Origin: Phaseolus vulgaris
Lineage: Eukaryota; Streptophyta; Magnoliopsida; Fabales; Fabaceae
Length of the DNA: 64,000 nt
Assembly: GCF_000499845.2 (NCBI RefSeq)
Contig: NC_023751.2
Span: 6,661,835-6,725,834 of the forward strand
Direction: 5' to 3'
Shown in pieces: positions 23,600-34,930 of the stretch. Both the position numbers and the translations under genes were made by a program. The notes under the pieces are model-generated. The model was not told the DNA's origin. It searched no databases and was given only the letters and a program-made list of their open reading frames with translations. Positions within the stretch are counted from its first letter, which is position 1. Every line of letters starts with the position of its first letter.

Positions 23600-25560
23600 A
23601 TTAATGTTGCTCACTGTCTTATTTTTCAAGCTAATGTTTCCAAAGTTTTTTTGGCCTTATGCTATTATGCATTTTGTACATTTGATTAACCGTTTGCCTT
23701 CTCCTGACATCCAAAATATTTTTCCATATGAACTGCTTCATAACTGCATACCTGATATTTCTGATATAAAAGTTTTCGGATGTCTTTGCTTTGCTTCTAC
23801 TCTTGAACATAACAGATGCAGGCTTGATCCAAGAGCTCGAAAATGTATTTTTATGGGCTATAAACAAGGAACCAAAGGTTATGTGGTCTTGGATATTCGT
23901 ACCAGGGAGATTTTGTATCCATAAATGTAGTGTTTTATGAAACATTCTTCTGCAATTTGGAAGAGAAAGATGATTGGATAACCACACAAGAAGATAATGA
24001 ATGCATGGATCTTTTTTAGGATGTCCCAGTACAAGAAAAGATTGAGGAACATACTGAAACAAAAGAGCATGTTGAAACATAGGAGCCAAGACGGCCCACT
24101 AGAGTCAGAAGAACACCAACCTTTTTGCAATATTACCATCATCAAATCATGGCAATTCCAACTGATGTAAGTTTTGAAATATATAAAGAGGTATGATATC
24201 ACCTTAGCTCAGTCTTAACTGACAAAGTTCTTTCTAGAAAACAATTGAAATATACCTCGTCTATTTCTTCCCAAAACGAGCCAAAATACTATGAAGAAGC
24301 AAAACTCTTTCCTGAGTGGATGAAGTCTATGAAGGAGGTAATAAGAGCTTTTGAGACCAACAAAACATGGGAAGACACATATCTACCTCCAAACAAAACT
24401 GTTATCGGCTGCAAGTAGGTGTACAAAATTAAACGAAGAGCAGATGGAGAGATCGAGAGATACAAAACGAGGCTTGTGGCGAAGGGGTATGCACAACGTA
24501 AAGGAATAAATTACATAAAGACGTATTCACCCGTGACAAGGCTCACCACAGTTAGAGTCATTCTTGTTGCTGCTATTTTTTATTGACACCTTGAGCAACT
24601 CGATGTAAACAATGCATTCCTGCATGGAGATTTAGAAGAAGAAGTCTACATAGAATTGCCACCCGGAATAAACATTGATAAGCCACAACAAGTTTGTCGC
24701 TTAACCAAATCACTGTATGGGTTAAAACATGCAAGTAAACAATGGTATGACAAACTTACTACCTTTCTCTACACCATTAATTTCACTCAATCAAAGGCTG
24801 ATAACTCTTTTTTTGTTAGAAAAATAGGAACATCTTTTATAGCTCTTCTTGTATACGTAGATGATATTTTGATTGCTGGAAATGACATAAATGTTATTAA
24901 CAAAGTTAAGAGTTCTTTGAATTTTGTTTTCAAAATAAAAGATCTTAGTCAACTGAAGTTTTTCTCAAACTTAGAAATTGCTAGAAAAAAAATGATATCC
25001 ACATTTGTCAAAGAAAGTATGCTCTCAGAGATCTTGTCTGATGCAGGTATGTTGAGTGTCAAACCTGTTAGCACACCTATGATCAAGAAAAATGAGAATC
25101 TCTTTATTTAGAACACATCGGTACATGACAGAACTGCATATCGTAGAATTATTGGAAGACTACTATACTTAGTTAACACCAGACTGGACATAAGATTTCT
25201 TGTACAATACTTAGTCAATTTGTCGATGCACCTACGAAATTGCATCATCAAGCATTCCAAAGAATCCTCAGATATATTAAAAGGTCACTCACACAAGGTA
25301 TGTTCTATTCCAAAAATAATGATATTCAAATCAAAGCCTTTTTCTGACTCAGATTGGGCTTCGTGTGTTTCAACATGCCGCTCAACCACAGGGTACTGCA
25401 TCTTCCTTGGAGACTCACTAATTTCATTAAAAACAAAGAAGTAAAATACTGTGTTAATATCTTCGTCTGAAGCGGAGTATAGAGCGCTTGCGACTACATG
25501 CTATGAAGTCCAATAGTTCACATACTTGCTTGAAACTGACTGTCATGTAATAAGAGAAAA
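23600..25560 (+). pseudogene. Second copia pol fragment (integrase tail, RT, RNase H)
   Basis: Read on the plus strand. 23604-23924 is the integrase C-terminal region with a Gly-Cys-Leu-Cys motif and a Phe-Met-Gly-Tyr motif. 24200-25110 is reverse transcriptase with an intact Tyr-Val-Asp-Asp box near 24860 and a Leu-Tyr-Gly-Leu-Lys motif near 24715. 25220-25440 is the start of RNase H with Asp-Ser-Asp-Trp-Ala. In-frame stops occur near 24415 (TAG after a Gly-Cys-Lys), 24583 (TGA), 25110 (TAG) and 25442 (TAA). Gag, protease and both LTRs are missing. It belongs to a different copia lineage from the element at 12749-19738. Confidence 0.85.
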
Positions 25561-25596
25561 GATCCAACCGAGCATTTTCCACTTTCTTCCTATCAC

Positions 25597-25933
25597 CATA
25601 AAACTGGCTCATAAGGTTGAGGTTTGCACCCACTTATATACAATGAAAGGCTCTAATCTCTAGTCGATGTGGGATCTCCAACACACCCCTCACACCGAGA
25701 TTGCCAACTCGTGCGTGGGACTATATATTATGGGTGGTCCGATAGCGGCCCGATAGCGGGTGGCCTAATAAGCCTAACTCAACCCCATAAAACCGGCTCA
25801 TAAGGTTGAGGTTTGCACCCAGTGGACTTTAAGCCTAACTCAACCCCATAAAACCAGCTCATAAGATTGAGGTTTGCACCCACTTATATACAATGAAAGG
25901 CTCTAATCTCTAGTCGATGTGGGATCTCCAACA
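25597..25933 (-). mobile_element. Small TRIM-like LTR element or LTR pair
   Basis: Two near-identical segments of about 87 bp end, on the plus strand, in GATCTCCAACA at 25683 and 25933. Read on the minus strand each begins TGTTGGAGATCCCACATCG, a start typical of TRIM-type terminal repeats. A third partial copy (25786-25823) lies between. On the minus strand a purine-rich GTGAGGGGTG sits next to the copy ending at 25683. No coding capacity. It lies at the end of the copia fragment and may have truncated it. Confidence 0.6.
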
Positions 25934-26817
25934 ATAATCTCTTTTTCCAAAGTTTCTATCCGCGTATGTTTTTTCATTTCATCTACATTTATATGTAGAA
26001 GTCTAATAAATAGGAAAATTTTGCAGCTAAAGGTTTCTTTTCGTTAATTTTTTTCGATAAAAACAAAATAATCTTATTAATATTTAAGAAAGAAGAGAGA
26101 AAGATAAAATCCTTAAAATATTAAAATAATTAAATTATAGAAAAGTTCTGAAATATAAATCATTAATAATATAATACCATGGTTAGAAGTTCGAATTTTA
26201 TTACAGTACAAATTTAATATGTGAAAAGCAAAAATTCTTTCTATCATATCTTTCATTTAATTTTGATGTTGATATTTAGAAAGATTAGTTGGATTATGAA
26301 AATAATGCGACTTTTAACAGTACTAGAGAGGATCGAAGTTCCTGAATGCAAAATTTTCGGCGCGTGACGCGGGATTAACAGATGCACTTTCATTTGGATG
26401 GGCGAACAGCTTGTGTGTTAACTACCATACTCACATCACATGTCATCACCGACAGCGCCAGCTGCAAACATTATGGGACAATTCATTCACACCGCCTCAC
26501 TTCCTCTCCTCTACGCTCCTTTCTCCTTACACCCTTCCCCGTAACTCCATCAGACCACTGAATCTTTTATCGTAATGACGTGGCACGGTTTAATTGCGTC
26601 ACCACCTTTCACTATGGTGCCCTTTAGCGCAGGTGAATCTTTACCACGCGCTTTGCTTTTGTTTTCTTTATGCCCGTTTCTTCGACTTTACCACACTCAC
26701 ACCACCCCTTTTATTGAAATCCTCAACCCCAATTTACTTTGTGCTTACTCTCATTCCTAACCGAACCCTCTTCATATTCTTCATTTTCTTCTTCTTGTTC
26801 TATCCGTGACGAGCATT
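25934..26817. other. Upstream region of the Ole e 1-like gene
   Basis: AT-rich to about 26330, then a C/T-rich stretch (26480-26817) that probably contains the promoter and leader. No confident TATA box was identified. Short ORFs at 26575-26809 are pyrimidine-driven and not called. Confidence 0.5.
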
Positions 26818-28043
26818 ATGGCCGCGAGGGTAGTGTTGTTGTTGGCTATGTGTGTGCTTCCGGCAATGGTTGCGGCCATTCGCCCAGTCAATAGAGAATT
26901 TAGCGTGAAGGGTCGCGTCTACTGTGACCGTTGCCGTGCTGGTTTTGAGACCTCTGCAACCACCTACATTGCTGGTAACTCCTAACCCTTTTTCTCTCTT
27001 TCGTTTTTAATCGCTAGTATTTGTGTCATATGAACTAAAATCTCAGATCTGTTTCCTAAACTTAATCTGTGACGTTTCAATGAAATACTTTGCTTTTGCT
27101 TTCTTGCTTCAGTTTCGCCTTTCTACTACTCTTAAGACCGTTTAGTTTAGGAAAATACGGTAGATTCATTTCGAATTTCGCTGAGGTATCAGATCTGACT
27201 ATGTAAGTGGTTGTAAACTTGCAAATGAGTTCTTTGCAGGATCTAGTAACGGAGGCCTGGAGTTTATTTTCGCGAACATCCTTGTTAGTTAGTAGTGTGC
27301 TATTATTGTCATGTTGAATTTTGCACACGATCTTGCTACTTGTTACGAGGCTACTTTCTTTGATTGCTTTGTTGTTAAATGTGGTGTGTATGGGTGGATC
27401 TATTAAAAAATTAAGTTTGCACCTTTGATTTTTGATAAAATTGATTTTGAACCAAAGGGTTTTATGTTTGGTGGCTGAAAAGCAAGTTACTATATGTTTT
27501 TATGTATAAAAAAAACTGAAGTCATCAACGATTATTTGACTTCAAAAATCAATTATAGATCTAGAATCAATACTCTATATGGACCACACAAGTGAGCATT
27601 TACTTAAAATTACGTATTTTGAGGTGGTGCCGATGATCCAATGTGAATCCAAACATGCACTTAGTAGTTGTTGGAAGATTGTAAGATGTTTTGTTTGGTC
27701 GATGTTGGCAGGTGCGGAGGTTATGGCGCAATGCAAGAGCAGGACGACCAACGAGGTTGTGTTCACACAGAATGCGATTACTGATTCAAGTGGAACATAC
27801 ACATTACACGTGAAGAAGGATCATAACGATGAGATCTGCAGTGTTAAGATTTTAAGCAGTCCTCACCCTGAATGCACGGTAGTGACCCCTGGCCGTGACG
27901 AAGCCCTTGTTATTCTCACCCGCTACAATGGCATTGCCTCCGACGATAGGTACGCCAATGCCATGGGTTTCATGTCTCGGGAGGTTGCTGCTGGCTGTGC
28001 TGAGGTCCTCAAGCAATACCAGGAGTTCGACAATGAGAACTAA
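26818..28043 (+). CDS. Ole e 1-like (LAT52-type) secreted protein
   Basis: CDS join(26818..26974,27712..28043), 162 aa, one 737-bp GT-AG intron. Residues 1-20 form a hydrophobic signal peptide ending Val-Ala-Ala. The mature part has the Tyr-Cys-Asp-Arg-Cys motif (Cys36, Cys39) and Cys60, Cys95, Cys107 and Cys148, giving the six cysteines of the Ole e 1 fold. The C-terminal Asn-Gly-Ile-Ala-Ser-Asp and Asn-Ala-Met-Gly-Phe motifs are also typical. Known for the family: small extracellular proteins, some abundant in pollen and acting in tube growth, others in vegetative tissue. Which applies here cannot be told from sequence. The exon junction splits a Gly codon (phase 1). The frame is intact. 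Confidence 0.93.
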
Positions 28044-30451
28044 TTCATCAATTAATCTCAGTATATTATCACCATCCACTTTCGTTTTGGGTTTTCTAAT
28101 GTCTATTTAATTCAATCTTGATGTGGAGTGTTATCTCTGACATTTTTCATATCATGTTATATATAATATATGTTGATGGACACTGCTTAATTATATTATT
28201 ACATCTAAGACCTGTCTTGGACTTTGAGGATGTAGTCTATTGTTCCATATCGGTGTGTTGTTTTTCGAAAAAAAATGCTTTTCCTTAAGATTATACTAAT
28301 AATAGGACTTGATTTTGAAATAAATCAACATTTTTTCAAACTTATGTGGGCTTTGATGGTTAATCGTTATGCCCTTTGGTGGCGGTTAAAGGTTCCTGCA
28401 TTTTCTTCCTTACGTTTTGGCAAGCAATGGTGGTTTTATTGAAGTCAGCAATCACTTCGATAGCACATCTCAGTGTGGTTGAGGATTGAGTTGATTTCGA
28501 ACGGCATCGTTTTAATTGGGTTTGGTTGGTCTAATTGTTTTCTTACATAAATTTTTTAGAATAAGATCAAAGTCCAATTCAATTTTTTTCTTTTCACGAT
28601 CAAATCAAACTTAATAATGGCGTTGTTGTCAACAGTTATATATGACAAATCAGCATCTAAAACTTCCGTAGAAACAGTTATGGTTAAATTTACTGTTTCT
28701 GTACTAGAATTTGACATTGGATTGGGTTATAAAATTTACAAGTTGAAACATTAGGTCTTATATTTTAGAAAATCTTTGAATGTTTTTTTTTTCTTTTTCT
28801 CTAAGGTCTTATTATAATTATGCATTTTTAGTTTCATCCGCAAAGTTCAAATCTAGAACCATAATTAAGTCCAAGTTGTTTCAAATTCAAAACTATTTGT
28901 AAATATTAAATTATAAAAATTAATAAAAATAATTTAATTTTGACTACTTCTACGTATGATTTTAATATCACGAATAACTGAATATATGAAAGCTGAAAAT
29001 ATTTACTTTGCGTTTGTGTAAAACTAATTAATATTGTGTTTGTATTTGTATAAAACGAAAAATATTTACTATTTCTAATTTAATGGCCATTTTTTCTTCT
29101 ATTTCTTGTATTTGATGCAGAAGTTAACGAATATTAAATACATGTTCTTAAATAATTTAATTATTTAAAATAAAACATCAATTTAATTGAAGTATAGTGA
29201 ACAAATTCCCTTTCCATAAGAAAATATATATTTTTGTTCGCTTAACCTATACACCTGATACAGAAGATGAGAATTTTTTAACAAATTTTATTTATAATAT
29301 AAGTGAAAGTCGATTAAATGTGACTATAAGAAGAATTTGAATATTATGTTAAAAAATTTAATTAAAAATATTCATTTCAAAGGAGTCTATAATTGTAATT
29401 TAACATTCATATAATTTACTTTAACAATTTTGTATGTATTTGTAATTATATTATTCTATTATTATAATTATTTTATTTTTATTTATTTTAATTATTTTTT
29501 AAAAATAATAAATACTTTTTAAAATATTTAGAATAAATTATTTGATATATATTATTCACCAACTGAATAAAAAGGAAATAAGCCCATGTTTAAAATCCAC
29601 GTACGTATGACATGGGCATTCTATTTGAACCTTCTTTTTTTCTCTTTGCATTGTTTAAAAACTGTTTCTTCCTACACCTCAACGTCTTCTTCTCCCACCT
29701 TCATAAATTTTGATATTTTAAAAAATATTTCTACGTCTTCTCCCACCTTCATAAATTTTGATATTTTAAAAAATATTATCCAATTTTTTTTTTCTAGTAT
29801 GAAAACCAAATAAGCATATTCATATATATCCAATAAATTTTAACCCGCGCCTATTACTAAAATAATAAAAATGTTTTCTGTATTTTGTAAAAAAAAAGTA
29901 GAGTGAAGGTTAGAGTGTATTCTAGATTTGATATTCTGGAACAAATTTAAATTTTTAGAACACCTTTTTAAATTAGACCATGGTACGATTTAGTCCCTTA
30001 ATTTGGAATTTTACTAATAAGATAAAATTTTATCTTTTAATTAATAAAATTAATAAAAATTTTAAAAATTATTAAAATAAATAATTCATGCAAATATGAT
30101 ACAATTTTATGTCATGAAATCGTGTTAAGATAACGTGATTTATTTATTAGAATATGTTTTAAAATTTTAATCATTTTGATAATTAAAAATAAAATTTTAC
30201 GGAAATCAGTAAAAATCCCCCTAATTTAGCATTCCCAATATTCATCATAATAACAAATATAATGACAGATAATTAAATAGGCGTGAAACATGAAGGTAAA
30301 ACTTCAAATTCTCAATTTGAACTATAACACGATCAGGAATAAAGTGATTGGAAATGTGAATATTAATATTTTATATACGAAAACACTCGTTAAGATAGAC
30401 TCGAAATAACTTTGATATTACATTACGAAATGAATTTTAAGTCTAATCTAT
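28044..30451. other. Intergenic, AT-rich, with a 46-bp tandem duplication
   Basis: The 3' flank of the Ole e 1-like gene, then very AT-rich DNA. At about 29683-29778 a unit of about 46 bp containing TCATAAATTTTGATATTTTA is present twice. The 75-codon ORF there just translates the duplication. No gene is supported. Confidence 0.6.
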
Positions 30452-30529
30452 CCATAAAACCGGTTCATAAGATTGAGATTCGCACCCACTTATATAATAA
30501 AATGTTATTATCTCTAGAGATCTCCAACA
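30452..30529 (-). repeat. TRIM-like LTR fragment
   Basis: A diverged copy of the repeat at 25847-25933: CATAAAACCGGTTCATAAG then CACCCACTTATAT, ending GATCTCCAACA. The middle is shortened. Confidence 0.6.
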
Positions 30530-31102
30530 AATTTGTTTAAAAGTATGATATAAAAGAGTTTCTTAAAAATTATATATAAATTTTGTAGAAGATGGAGGTT
30601 GATTAAGTAGGCGCAGAATGCGAGGGCGATTGCAGGAAGGAAGGTAGTAGTTGTTGACTCACTGTTCATACATTCTTGTATTGCATGCAACACGTGATCG
30701 ATCTGGTTTATTACTTTATGCTACCTTTGAAAATTTCAATGTCAAAGCCCTTGATCTCACCGTTGAAAATTTAAACCAAACAGTGATACCAAAGGGTAGG
30801 TGGGAAGACTGCCTATGGCACAAACATAAATATATACAACATCAATACACGGTTTTGGTCATGTTTAATTTCACTTTGCTTTGCTACCTGTCCCCTGCTT
30901 TCCTTCTCTACTATACTTCTGTTCCGGTAAGAACAACCAACAAGTAATATTTTTGGTTTTTCTTTTAAAAGTGAAATAATTTTTATTATAAAATAGAATA
31001 GAGATGAAAAAAAAATGAAAAAAGATATGAGAAGAAATATTTCTTCTATTTTATTTTCCTCACTTAAATCAAAGCAAAGAGTACAAACAATACACTTATT
31101 CT
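30530..31102. other. Intergenic, unrecognised 98-codon ORF
   Basis: An ORF at 30651-30947 (plus) has ordinary amino-acid composition but matches no family I know. It has no clear leader or intron pattern, so I do not call it a gene. 31016-31067 is nearly repeated at 33510-33561, on the far side of the next element. Confidence 0.4.
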
Positions 31103-31579
31103 TGTTGGGTTATGGACCTTGGGCCGACCTTTTCTCATTTAGGTAGGAGGTCGGATGTAAATGAATAAGGTAAAGAAAATAGTATAAGATGAAGATTTGG
31201 ATTAATTAACATTAACCAGACAGTAAAGAGAGAATCATAACGCCAAACAGAGGGTTAAGACTTACTCTATATATATTAGGTAAAACCTCACATATAGACA
31301 AATCACAAATTAGGTTAAGAGCACTTGTTCTTAACTACCTTGAATGTTCTGGGTTTAGGTCTCCAATTAGCTTGTCTAGAACATTTTGGCGTCCACCGTG
31401 GGGCTAGGTAAAACTTTTCCTACCTCCACAATATATATTTAAAATTTTCCTTATTCTATATGTAAATTAAGTTGAGTATTTCGTTGAAATTTATGTTGAT
31501 TGAAAATAAGTTTGTTGTTCAATATACTATATGGTGTACAAGTTTGAAGTTTGTAGGAGTAGGATCGGTCCAATACAAA

Positions 31580-31980
31580 AAATTCATGTTGATCATGGTA
31601 TCAAGCTAGATGCTTGGTCCAAAGAAAATCCATGCTGATCATGGTGCCAAGCTAGATGCTTGGTCCAAATAAAATCCATGTTGATCATGGTGCCAAGCTA
31701 GATGCTTGGTCCAAATAAAATCCATGCTGATCATAGTGCCAAGCTAGATGCTTGGTCCAAATAAAATCTATGCTGATCATTTGGTCCAAATAAAATCCAT
31801 GCTCATCATGGTGCCAAGCTAGATGCTTGGTCCAATAAAATCCATGTTGATCATGGTGCCAAGCTAGATGTTTGGTCCAAATAAAATCCATGTTGATCAT
31901 GGTGTCAAGCTAGATGCTTGGTCCAAATAAAATCCATGCAAATCATGGTGCCAAGCTAGATGTTTGGTCCAAATAAAAAT
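31580..31980. repeat. Tandem array A, 46-47 bp unit, about 9 copies
   Basis: The unit is roughly AAATCCATGCTGATCATGG followed by TGCCAAGCTAGATGCTTGGT and CCAAAT. One unit is internally deleted near 31775. Each unit carries AAGCTAGATGCTT, a short inverted repeat. An ORF on the minus strand is simply the array translated. Confidence 0.9.
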
Positions 31981-32720
31981 CCTTAATCAGGTGAAGAGCC
32001 TGATAAGGTACCAAAAAAAGAGCCTGATAAGTTCCCAAAAAATCCTTAATCAAGTGAGTCTGATAAGTTCCTAAAAAATCCTTAATCAGGTGAAGAGCCT
32101 GATAAGGTACCAAAAAATCCTTAATCAGGTGAGTCTGATAAGGTACCAAAAAATCCTTAATCAGGTGAGTCTGATAAGGTACCAAAAAATCCTTAATCAG
32201 GTGAGTACCAAAAAATCCTTAATCAGGTGAGCCTGATAAGGTCCTAAAAAATCCTTAATCAGGTGAAGAGTCTGATAAGGTCCTAAAAAATCCTTAATCA
32301 GGTGAAGAGTCTGATAAGGTACCAAAAAATCCTTAATCAGGTGAAGAGCCTGATAAGGTCGTAAAAAATCCTTAATCAGGTGAAGAGCCTGATGAGTTCC
32401 TAAAAAATCCTTAATCAGGTGAAGAGCCTGATAAGGTACCAAAAAATCCTTAATCGGGTGAGCCTGATAAGTTCCTAAAAAAATCCTTAATCAGGTGAAG
32501 AGCCTGATAAGGTAATCAGGTGAGCCTGATAAGGTAATCAGGTGAGCCTGATAAGGTCCTAAAAAATCCTTAATCAGGTGAAGAGTCTGATAAGGTCCTA
32601 AAAAATCCTTAATCAGGTGAAGAGTCTGATAAGGTACCAAAAAATCCTTAATCAGGTGAAGAGCCTGATAAGGTCCTAAAAAATCCTTAATCAGGTGAAG
32701 AGCCTGATGAGGTACCAAAA
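31981..32720. repeat. Tandem array B, about 20 hairpin-bearing units
   Basis: Units of about 26-45 bp built on AATCCTTAATCAGGTGAAG then AGCCTGATAAGGTACC. In each unit ATCAGG and CCTGAT (or TCTGAT) are inverted around a short spacer. Units come in full (GTGAAGAGCC) and short (GTGAGCC) forms. The order of variants at 32220-32330 recurs at 32530-32640, suggesting a higher-order duplication. Confidence 0.9.
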
Positions 32721-33653
32721 AATATATTTTTTTGCAGGTGAAGAAAATGGAGATTTATCAGATGAAAAAAAATGCCAACAACAATCGGTCCAGTTTAGGA
32801 AGGAGATGTCGGTTTAAATTATATTTTTGGCAGGTGAAGGAAATGGAGATCTATCAATATGAAGAAAATGCCGACCCACTCCAATTTGACGACACGTGGG
32901 CTCGGGAAGACGAAACAGTCAGATGATGGGACGCATGGCAGAATGCATTTAATGAGGGGTTGTGGAAAAGGTGCGAGCTCGGAAGCCGATATTGGAAAGG
33001 GATATGCAATAGCCTTCTTTAGAAGGATGGGGGGCATGTTGGGTTATGGTCTTGGGTCGACCCTTGGCGATTAAGGAAGGACGCCGATCTAATTATCGCG
33101 GGTGTAGCCCAACTTGATGATCAAGTACAACTTTAAGCTAGTAGTAGCCTTATTTGCCTGCGCATAAGGCTGGGGGCATGTTGGGTTATGGGCCTTGGGC
33201 CGACCTTTTCTCATTTAGGTAGGAGGCCGATGTAAATGAATAATGTAAAGAAAATAGTATAGGATGAAGATTTAGATTAATTAGCATTAACCAGACAGTA
33301 AAGAGAGAATCATAACGTCAGACAGAGGGTTAAGACTTACTTTATATATACTAGGTAAAACCTCACATATAGACAAATCACAAATTAGGTTAAGAACACT
33401 TGTTCTTGATTACCTTGAATGTTCTGGGTTTAGGTCTCCAATTGGCCTGTCTAGAACAATTCTAAGTCTAGTTAAATAGACATAATGTAAAATAAATAAT
33501 AAATATAGCAACCAAAAGATATGAGAAGGAATATGTCTTCTATTTTATTTTCCTTACTTAAAGAGACATAATGTAAAATAAAGAGTCAATAAAGGCTAGA
33601 ATAAGAAAAGACAAAATAAAGGCTAGACATATGTACAAAGAGAAACAACTAAG

Positions 33654-34274
33654 TGTTGGGAAAATCAGAACTAATTCTATCTTTTTGGTGTCGATACAAA
33701 ATGAGCACTTACGGAAGCAATAAGCAAACAAAAGAAAATAGAACAAAATAGAATAATGACACCGAATTTTTTTAATGTGGAAAAACCTTCTCAACTTGAA
33801 AAAAAACCACAAGACCTAGTCTAAAAAATGTCTTCACTATGAAATTAGGATTACAATATTTGTTTCTCTCACTCTATGAGGATAACACTCAATCTCACCC
33901 AACAATGATAAAATAAAATGTCTTTCTAGCCTCGCAGTATAATTTCTAATCTCATACTATGGTAGATATTTATTATCTCATTTCTCTCTATGTTGGTATT
34001 CTCCCTTACTTGCATTTTTCTTCCTCACAAGTTCCCTTTATATAGAGAATGAGAGAAATACTTCTTCATAATGAGATAGTGGATAATTAATGCTTATCAT
34101 ATTTTCAAGATACCTTGAATATACTATCTTCAACTTTAAAGGTTGGACTTCACAGCCTTCAAGAGAGATAATTCCAAGATTTTGAAATGACCATCATTGA
34201 ATATACTCAATGGATCAATTACCAATATTTATTGGTCATGGTCTTCCCATTTAATTAATGAGAGATTCCCAACA
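33654..34274 (-). mobile_element. Copia-type LTR (621 bp), truncated element
   Basis: Perfect 9-bp inverted ends TGTTGGGAA and TTCCCAACA. On the minus strand a TATATAAAGG box lies near 34045. The purine tract GAAGAGGGAGAAT abuts the minus-strand start of the LTR at 34275-34290. This suggests a 3' LTR of a minus-strand element whose interior has been lost, rather than a clean solo LTR. The 5-bp flanks CTAAG and ATTCT do not match. Confidence 0.75.
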
Positions 34275-34611
34275 ATTCTCCCTCTTCATGACTTAATTGA
34301 GAGGTATCAATAATATAACTTCCCTTCTATTTCGATGTAATATTTTCAATTTTTTTAAGTGGAATAATTTTACTATTTTTGTTAAAATTGAACTACTTTT
34401 AAAAAAAATTATAAATTAAAATTAACCGTAATAATTAAACACAACTTTAATTTGACAAAAAAAATCATTTAATTTAATGATAACACAATTTCTACCACCT
34501 TATCAAAATGAAATTACTTTAATGTTAGAGATAAATATTTGACAATTAATACAATTTTAATTAAAAATTTAATTAATTTTTTCTTCTAATTCTTTTTGTT
34601 TAAAGAAAAAA
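34275..34611. other. AT-rich spacer
   Basis: After the polypurine-like tract the sequence becomes AT-rich without recognisable retrotransposon coding. Confidence 0.5.
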
Positions 34612-34930
34612 TATTTTAAAGGGTTATTCATATTTTTCGCGAAGGGAATGCGTGTGCTCATAAGTTAGCTAAGTTAAAATTTATTCATAGAGAATTCTTT
34701 CATTGATATAATAAGTTTCCATCTGGTTTGTTCTTAGATTCTTTATTAATAGGTATAGTCTACCTATGTATCGTTTTTGTTAACATATGAGTTTTGGTCT
34801 ATTCTCTCCATATTTTTGTATTTTTGTATTTTTTTTAATAATACTTTTTTCATGTGATGACAAATGATTGTTGTTACTTGAAGTATCAGTCTAACTGAGA
34901 TGTCAAGTAGCATATGATGCCTAACATGAA
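34612..34930 (+). mobile_element. LINE 3' end (RNase H-like tail), truncated
   Basis: The plus strand encodes a short RNase H-like tail with a His-Ile-Phe-Arg-Glu-Gly-Asn-Ala-Cys-Ala motif, the usual C-terminus of plant LINE ORF2. It is followed by a 3' region shared almost word for word with 60248-60590. Everything upstream is missing, the normal 5' truncation of LINEs. Confidence 0.7.

Larger units (their letters stand above)
31103..33458 (+). mobile_element. Non-autonomous LTR retrotransposon with internal tandem arrays
   Basis: A complete small element of 2356 bp. LTRs are 31103-31383 (281 bp) and 33179-33458 (280 bp), about 94% alike by eye, each TGTTGGGTTATG...CTAGAACA. The target duplication is ATTCT (31098-31102 and 33459-33463). 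Right after the first LTR is TTTTGGCGTCCACCGTGGGG, primer-binding-site-like. Just before the second is a G-rich polypurine tract (GGCTGGGGGCA). There is no gag or pol. Most of the interior is two tandem arrays, listed separately. It would depend on another element's proteins. Confidence 0.9.

Noticed and set aside
31685..32718. Repetitive minus-strand ORFs with Leu-Ile-Lys-Asp-Phe-Leu type repeats
   Set aside because: They are translations of the tandem arrays, whose unit length happens to keep a frame open in places.
33654..34274. Solo LTR with ATTCT target duplication
   Set aside because: ATTCT is present only on the right, as part of the polypurine-side sequence; the left flank is CTAAG. 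Called a truncated element instead.
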